Shown here in pieces: positions 61,481-64,000 of a stretch of DNA of 64,000 nt. This DNA comes from Cyclobacteriaceae bacterium. GTDB lineage: Bacteria; Bacteroidota; Bacteroidia; Cytophagales; Cyclobacteriaceae. How positions within the stretch are numbered: the stretch's first letter is position 1; each line of letters opens with the position of its first letter. The position numbers and the translations under genes were made by a program. The stretch spans positions 1 through 64,000 of the forward strand of contig JANQEU010000001.1 of NCBI GenBank assembly GCA_028278225.1, written 5' to 3'. The notes under the pieces are model-generated. The model was given only the letters and a program-made list of their open reading frames with translations. It was not told the DNA's origin and did not search any database.

Positions 61481-64000
61481 CTAAAAAGAGAAATTGTAGG
61501 TGATCGTGGGTATTGGATTTGGAAATACGGTCAATTTGAAACCTGAGACCTCGCCCTCTTCCACTGTGAAAAATACGGAATAAATATTGTCTCTTCCAAG
61601 TACATTGTAAACCGAGAATGTCCAGAAAGAGTGAGCCAGCTTCTCGATCTTGTGACTGCCTTCAATGTTCAAGCCAAGATCGATCCGGAAATATGATGGT
61701 ATCCTGAACTTATTCCTGTCCGAGTAATAAAGGTTTTCCACATTCCTGAAACTCCATTTGCCCACAGGGTAGGTAACAGGCACACCTGAGGCATAGACCA
61801 CATTCAGGGACATACTGTATCTTCTGGTAAACTTGTAGTTGGTAATCGAATTGATATAATGGGGCTTGTCGTATCCTGTTGGAAAAAAGTTGCCATCGTT
61901 TATTGTTTCGCTCGGGAAATCGCCATCCAGTTGTATCAATGACCTTGAATAGGTATAGTTTATCCAACCCGTAAGCCACCCGGACGACTTGTTTATCGAA
62001 AGCTCGAGACCATATGATCTTCCATTACCCTGCAAAACCTCCGTCTCAATTGACTTGTTGAACTGAAGATCCGCTCCAACTTTGAAATCCAGCAGGTTAT
62101 TGATGTCCTTGTAGTATACCTCGGCAGAAGTTTCAATGACATGTTTCCCGTAATAATTTTTGTACAGCCCTATTGAGTATTGATCGGCAATTTGTGGTTT
62201 AATATGCCCACTGGATAACCTCCAGATATCAGTGGGCGCAATAGATGCGGCATTGAGTAATAGATGGATATTCTGTCTGGTTCGGTTATAACTTGCTTTC
62301 AGGGAAGTAGATTCATTTAGTGAATACCTTGATGAAAGTCTGAATTCGGGCCCGTGATATGTTTCAATGATTTCGCCCGCATTGAAATTTACGGTATCAG
62401 TGCGGTTGTAAGCAACCCTGCTTCCTCCCGCCAGGTATTTGAATTCGGTTCCTGGTCCCAGCACATTGAATATTGAATACCTGGCACCTCCATAGAACGA
62501 AAACCTGCCTTCAGGGTCATATGATGCCGAAAAATACGGGGAATACTCAATTCCTCTTTCGTTATCAACCTTGTCGCTCGTGATCAGAGATTCCACGCCT
62601 GTCGGATACTTCTTACCCGGATTTATCCTGTGCTCCTTTGCCTGCAACCCAAACCGGTAACTCAACTGGTCACTGAAAAAATAATCCAGGGATAAAGCTG
62701 CATGTGCCTCCTGTGCATTGAAATCGATATTAAAAGCCTGGGACGCCAGTTGCTCATAGCCGATCCTATAGTCATACCGGCTGATCCCGGAATTCAGGCT
62801 TGCGTGCAGACGATCCGTCAACATGTACTTGTAGTTGAAAGACAGGAGTGCGTTTGTGTATGAGAAGTTTGTAAATGACAGTAGTGTGTCCGATGAGAGC
62901 CTGAAGCTATCGAAGCTATAGTATCCGGAAAGGGACAGCTCACTCTTTTCATTTATTTTGTAATCAATCTTGCCAACAAGATCATAGAATGAAGCACGAT
63001 TATTTCCCAGGGAAGAGTTTTTGATCTTACTGATAACGTAGTTAGAGTAGGTGCCCCTGGCACCAAGCATAAAGGAAGGTCCTCCTTTGAAGATGGGACC
63101 CTCCACCATCATCCTGGATGTCACCGGGCCAAGCCCTCCTTTACCGGAAAATTTTTCCTTATTAAGCTCCTTTGTTTTGATGTCAAAAACCGAAGATAAT
63201 CGCCCACCATATTTCGCCGGGATACCGCTCTTGTATATTTCCATACTTTCAACGGCATCCGAATTAATAACGGAAAAGAAGCCAAAAAAATGAGATGTAT
63301 TATAGATCGGCGATCCGTCAAATTGAAAAAGGTTTTGATCGGCCTTTCCCCCTCTTATGTTTATTCCCGCCGAACCTTCACCCACGGTCTGGACGCCCGA
63401 TGTGGTGGTTGCAACCTTCATAATATCTTTTTCCCCAAGCAATACCGGCACTTCTTTTACACTTTCAACATTGATCTTCGTAAGTCCCATTTGCGCACTT
63501 TTGACATTTACTTCACGATTTGCGTCAACAACTACGGTATTCAATGCAATCACATCCACCTCAAGATTGATATCAAATTTCCCATCTGATAAGACAATAA
63601 GGTTCCGCTGCGTATTTTTCATGTTGACCGACTGGATCAAAAGGGTTTGCTTGCCGTTAGGAACGGATAGTGAGTAAAAGCCGTCGGTCTCACTGCTTGT
63701 CCCGGTAAAAGGATCTTCGATAAAAATAAATGCTCCTTCAACAGGTTCACCAGTGTCCTTTTCACGAACGTAACCGGCAATGGTCGAACTCGCTCCCTGT
63801 CTAAATTTATTTCTGCTACCGATCTCGTAAACTGCATTGTCAATATCTTCTGTTTGTCCTGCCAGATACTCCCTTGAAAACACAAAACCTTTTTCCAGTT
63901 CGGGAGCAGACCTGCTTTTGTCAAAAAAACTGCTGATCGCCGGAACTGCGGTAATGGTTGTGTTGTTCGCCAGTATTACCTGGTTGTTTTCGATATACTG
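61481..64000 (-). CDS. TonB-dependent receptor (5' end beyond window)
   Basis: The frame stays open from the stop at 61481 to the right edge, so the start lies outside; the GTG at 63883 is not a real start. The upstream part reads QYIENNQVILANNTTIT, like an STN-type N-terminus. Then come a carboxypeptidase-regulatory-like domain (IAGYVREKDTGEPVEGAFIF), a plug (VLLGEKDIMKVATTTSGVQT, GSAGINIRGG, FDGSPIYNTSHFFGFFSVIN) and a 22-strand barrel ending in FKLTVFPNPIPTITYNFSF. It would import a ligand across the outer membrane with TonB energy. It heads an operon with two DUF4249 lipoproteins and a plug-like protein. Confidence 0.93.
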   Translation of the reverse strand, partial: QYIENNQVILANNTTITAVPAISSFFDKSRSAPELEKGFVFSREYLAGQTEDIDNAVYEIGSRNKFRQGASSTIAGYVREKDTGEPVEGAFIFIEDPFTGTSSETDGFYSLSVPNGKQTLLIQSVNMKNTQRNLIVLSDGKFDINLEVDVIALNTVVVDANREVNVKSAQMGLTKINVESVKEVPVLLGEKDIMKVATTTSGVQTVGEGSAGINIRGGKADQNLFQFDGSPIYNTSHFFGFFSVINSDAVESMEIYKSGIPAKYGGRLSSVFDIKTKELNKEKFSGKGGLGPVTSRMMVEGPIFKGGPSFMLGARGTYSNYVISKIKNSSLGNNRASFYDLVGKIDYKINEKSELSLSGYYSFDSFRLSSDTLLSFTNFSYTNALLSFNYKYMLTDRLHASLNSGISRYDYRIGYEQLASQAFNIDFNAQEAHAALSLDYFFSDQLSYRFGLQAKEHRINPGKKYPTGVESLITSDKVDNERGIEYSPYFSASYDPEGRFSFYGGARYSIFNVLGPGTEFKYLAGGSRVAYNRTDTVNFNAGEIIETYHGPEFRLSSRYSLNESTSLKASYNRTRQNIHLLLNAASIAPTDIWRLSSGHIKPQIADQYSIGLYKNYYGKHVIETSAEVYYKDINNLLDFKVGADLQFNKSIETEVLQGNGRSYGLELSINKSSGWLTGWINYTYSRSLIQLDGDFPSETINDGNFFPTGYDKPHYINSITNYKFTRRYSMSLNVVYASGVPVTYPVGKWSFRNVENLYYSDRNKFRIPSYFRIDLGLNIEGSHKIEKLAHSFWTFSVYNVLGRDNIYSVFFTVEEGEVSGFKLTVFPNPIPTITYNFSF

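Noticed and set aside
63883-63883. GTG at 63883 as the start of the TonB receptor
   Set aside because: The frame continues open to position 64000 with plausible receptor sequence, so the true start lies beyond the window.

Overview
The window looks like chromosomal DNA of a marine-type, polysaccharide-degrading member of the Bacteroidota, probably the Cytophagales. This rests on gene families: a T9SS-type C-terminal sorting domain, DUF4249 lipoproteins beside a TonB-dependent receptor, a PadR regulator coupled to a prefix-domain FtsX/MacB-type permease, many lipobox signal peptides, and S1 sulfatases and glycoside hydrolases in long unidirectional runs. Species assignment is not possible from sequence inspection. 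I saw no rRNA, tRNA or CRISPR array.

Layout. 0-5 kb: 5' end of ssb (cut by the left edge), an AAA ATPase gene broken at a REP palindrome, a PadR/ABC-permease pair, and a REP-associated transposase (RAYT) between REP palindromes. 4.9-19.1 kb: nine minus-strand genes (four S1 sulfatases, three beta-lactamase-fold serine hydrolases, one Gfo/Idh/MocA oxidoreductase, one SASA-type acetylesterase), mostly with N-terminal export signals. 19.1-24.4 kb: a pair of ~200-bp intergenic repeats, a GNAT protein, a large FG-GAP/T9SS surface protein, a small lipoprotein and an ECF sigma factor. 24.5-33.8 kb: minus-strand operon of GntR regulator, GH13, a GH13 remnant, two GH127-like proteins, and a cupin/ROK kinase/cupin trio, joined by four consecutive ATGA overlaps. 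34.3-37.6 kb: plus-strand DASS (SLC13-type) transporter, histidine kinase and response regulator. 37.6-38.7 kb: a second, unrelated REP/RAYT element with an internally deleted derivative in front and a 3' fragment behind. 38.7-51.1 kb: second catabolic run (six-hairpin glycosidase-like protein, SDR, ROK, SIS, FAD oxidoreductase, phosphotriesterase-like hydrolase, GH127-like, sulfatase, GH13), divergent from an AraC regulator and a second sulfatase of the same type. 54.6-56.3 kb: pckA. 56.8-64 kb: TonB receptor (running off the right edge), two DUF4249 lipoproteins and a macroglobulin-like/plug protein.

How it fits together (inference): lipoprotein and secreted sulfatases, esterases and GH127/GH13 hydrolases would strip and cut a sulfated, perhaps acylated glycan outside the cytoplasm. 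Two separate cytoplasmic modules would then process released sugars: cupin isomerase + ROK kinase in the first locus, and FAD oxidoreductase + SDR + lactonase-like PTE + ROK + SIS in the second. Neither locus has a SusC/SusD pair, so uptake is unexplained. The two loci look like independent versions of one template (GH127-like + GH13 + ROK + isomerase), and the oxidation/lactonase module in the second is the best candidate for an undescribed pathway.
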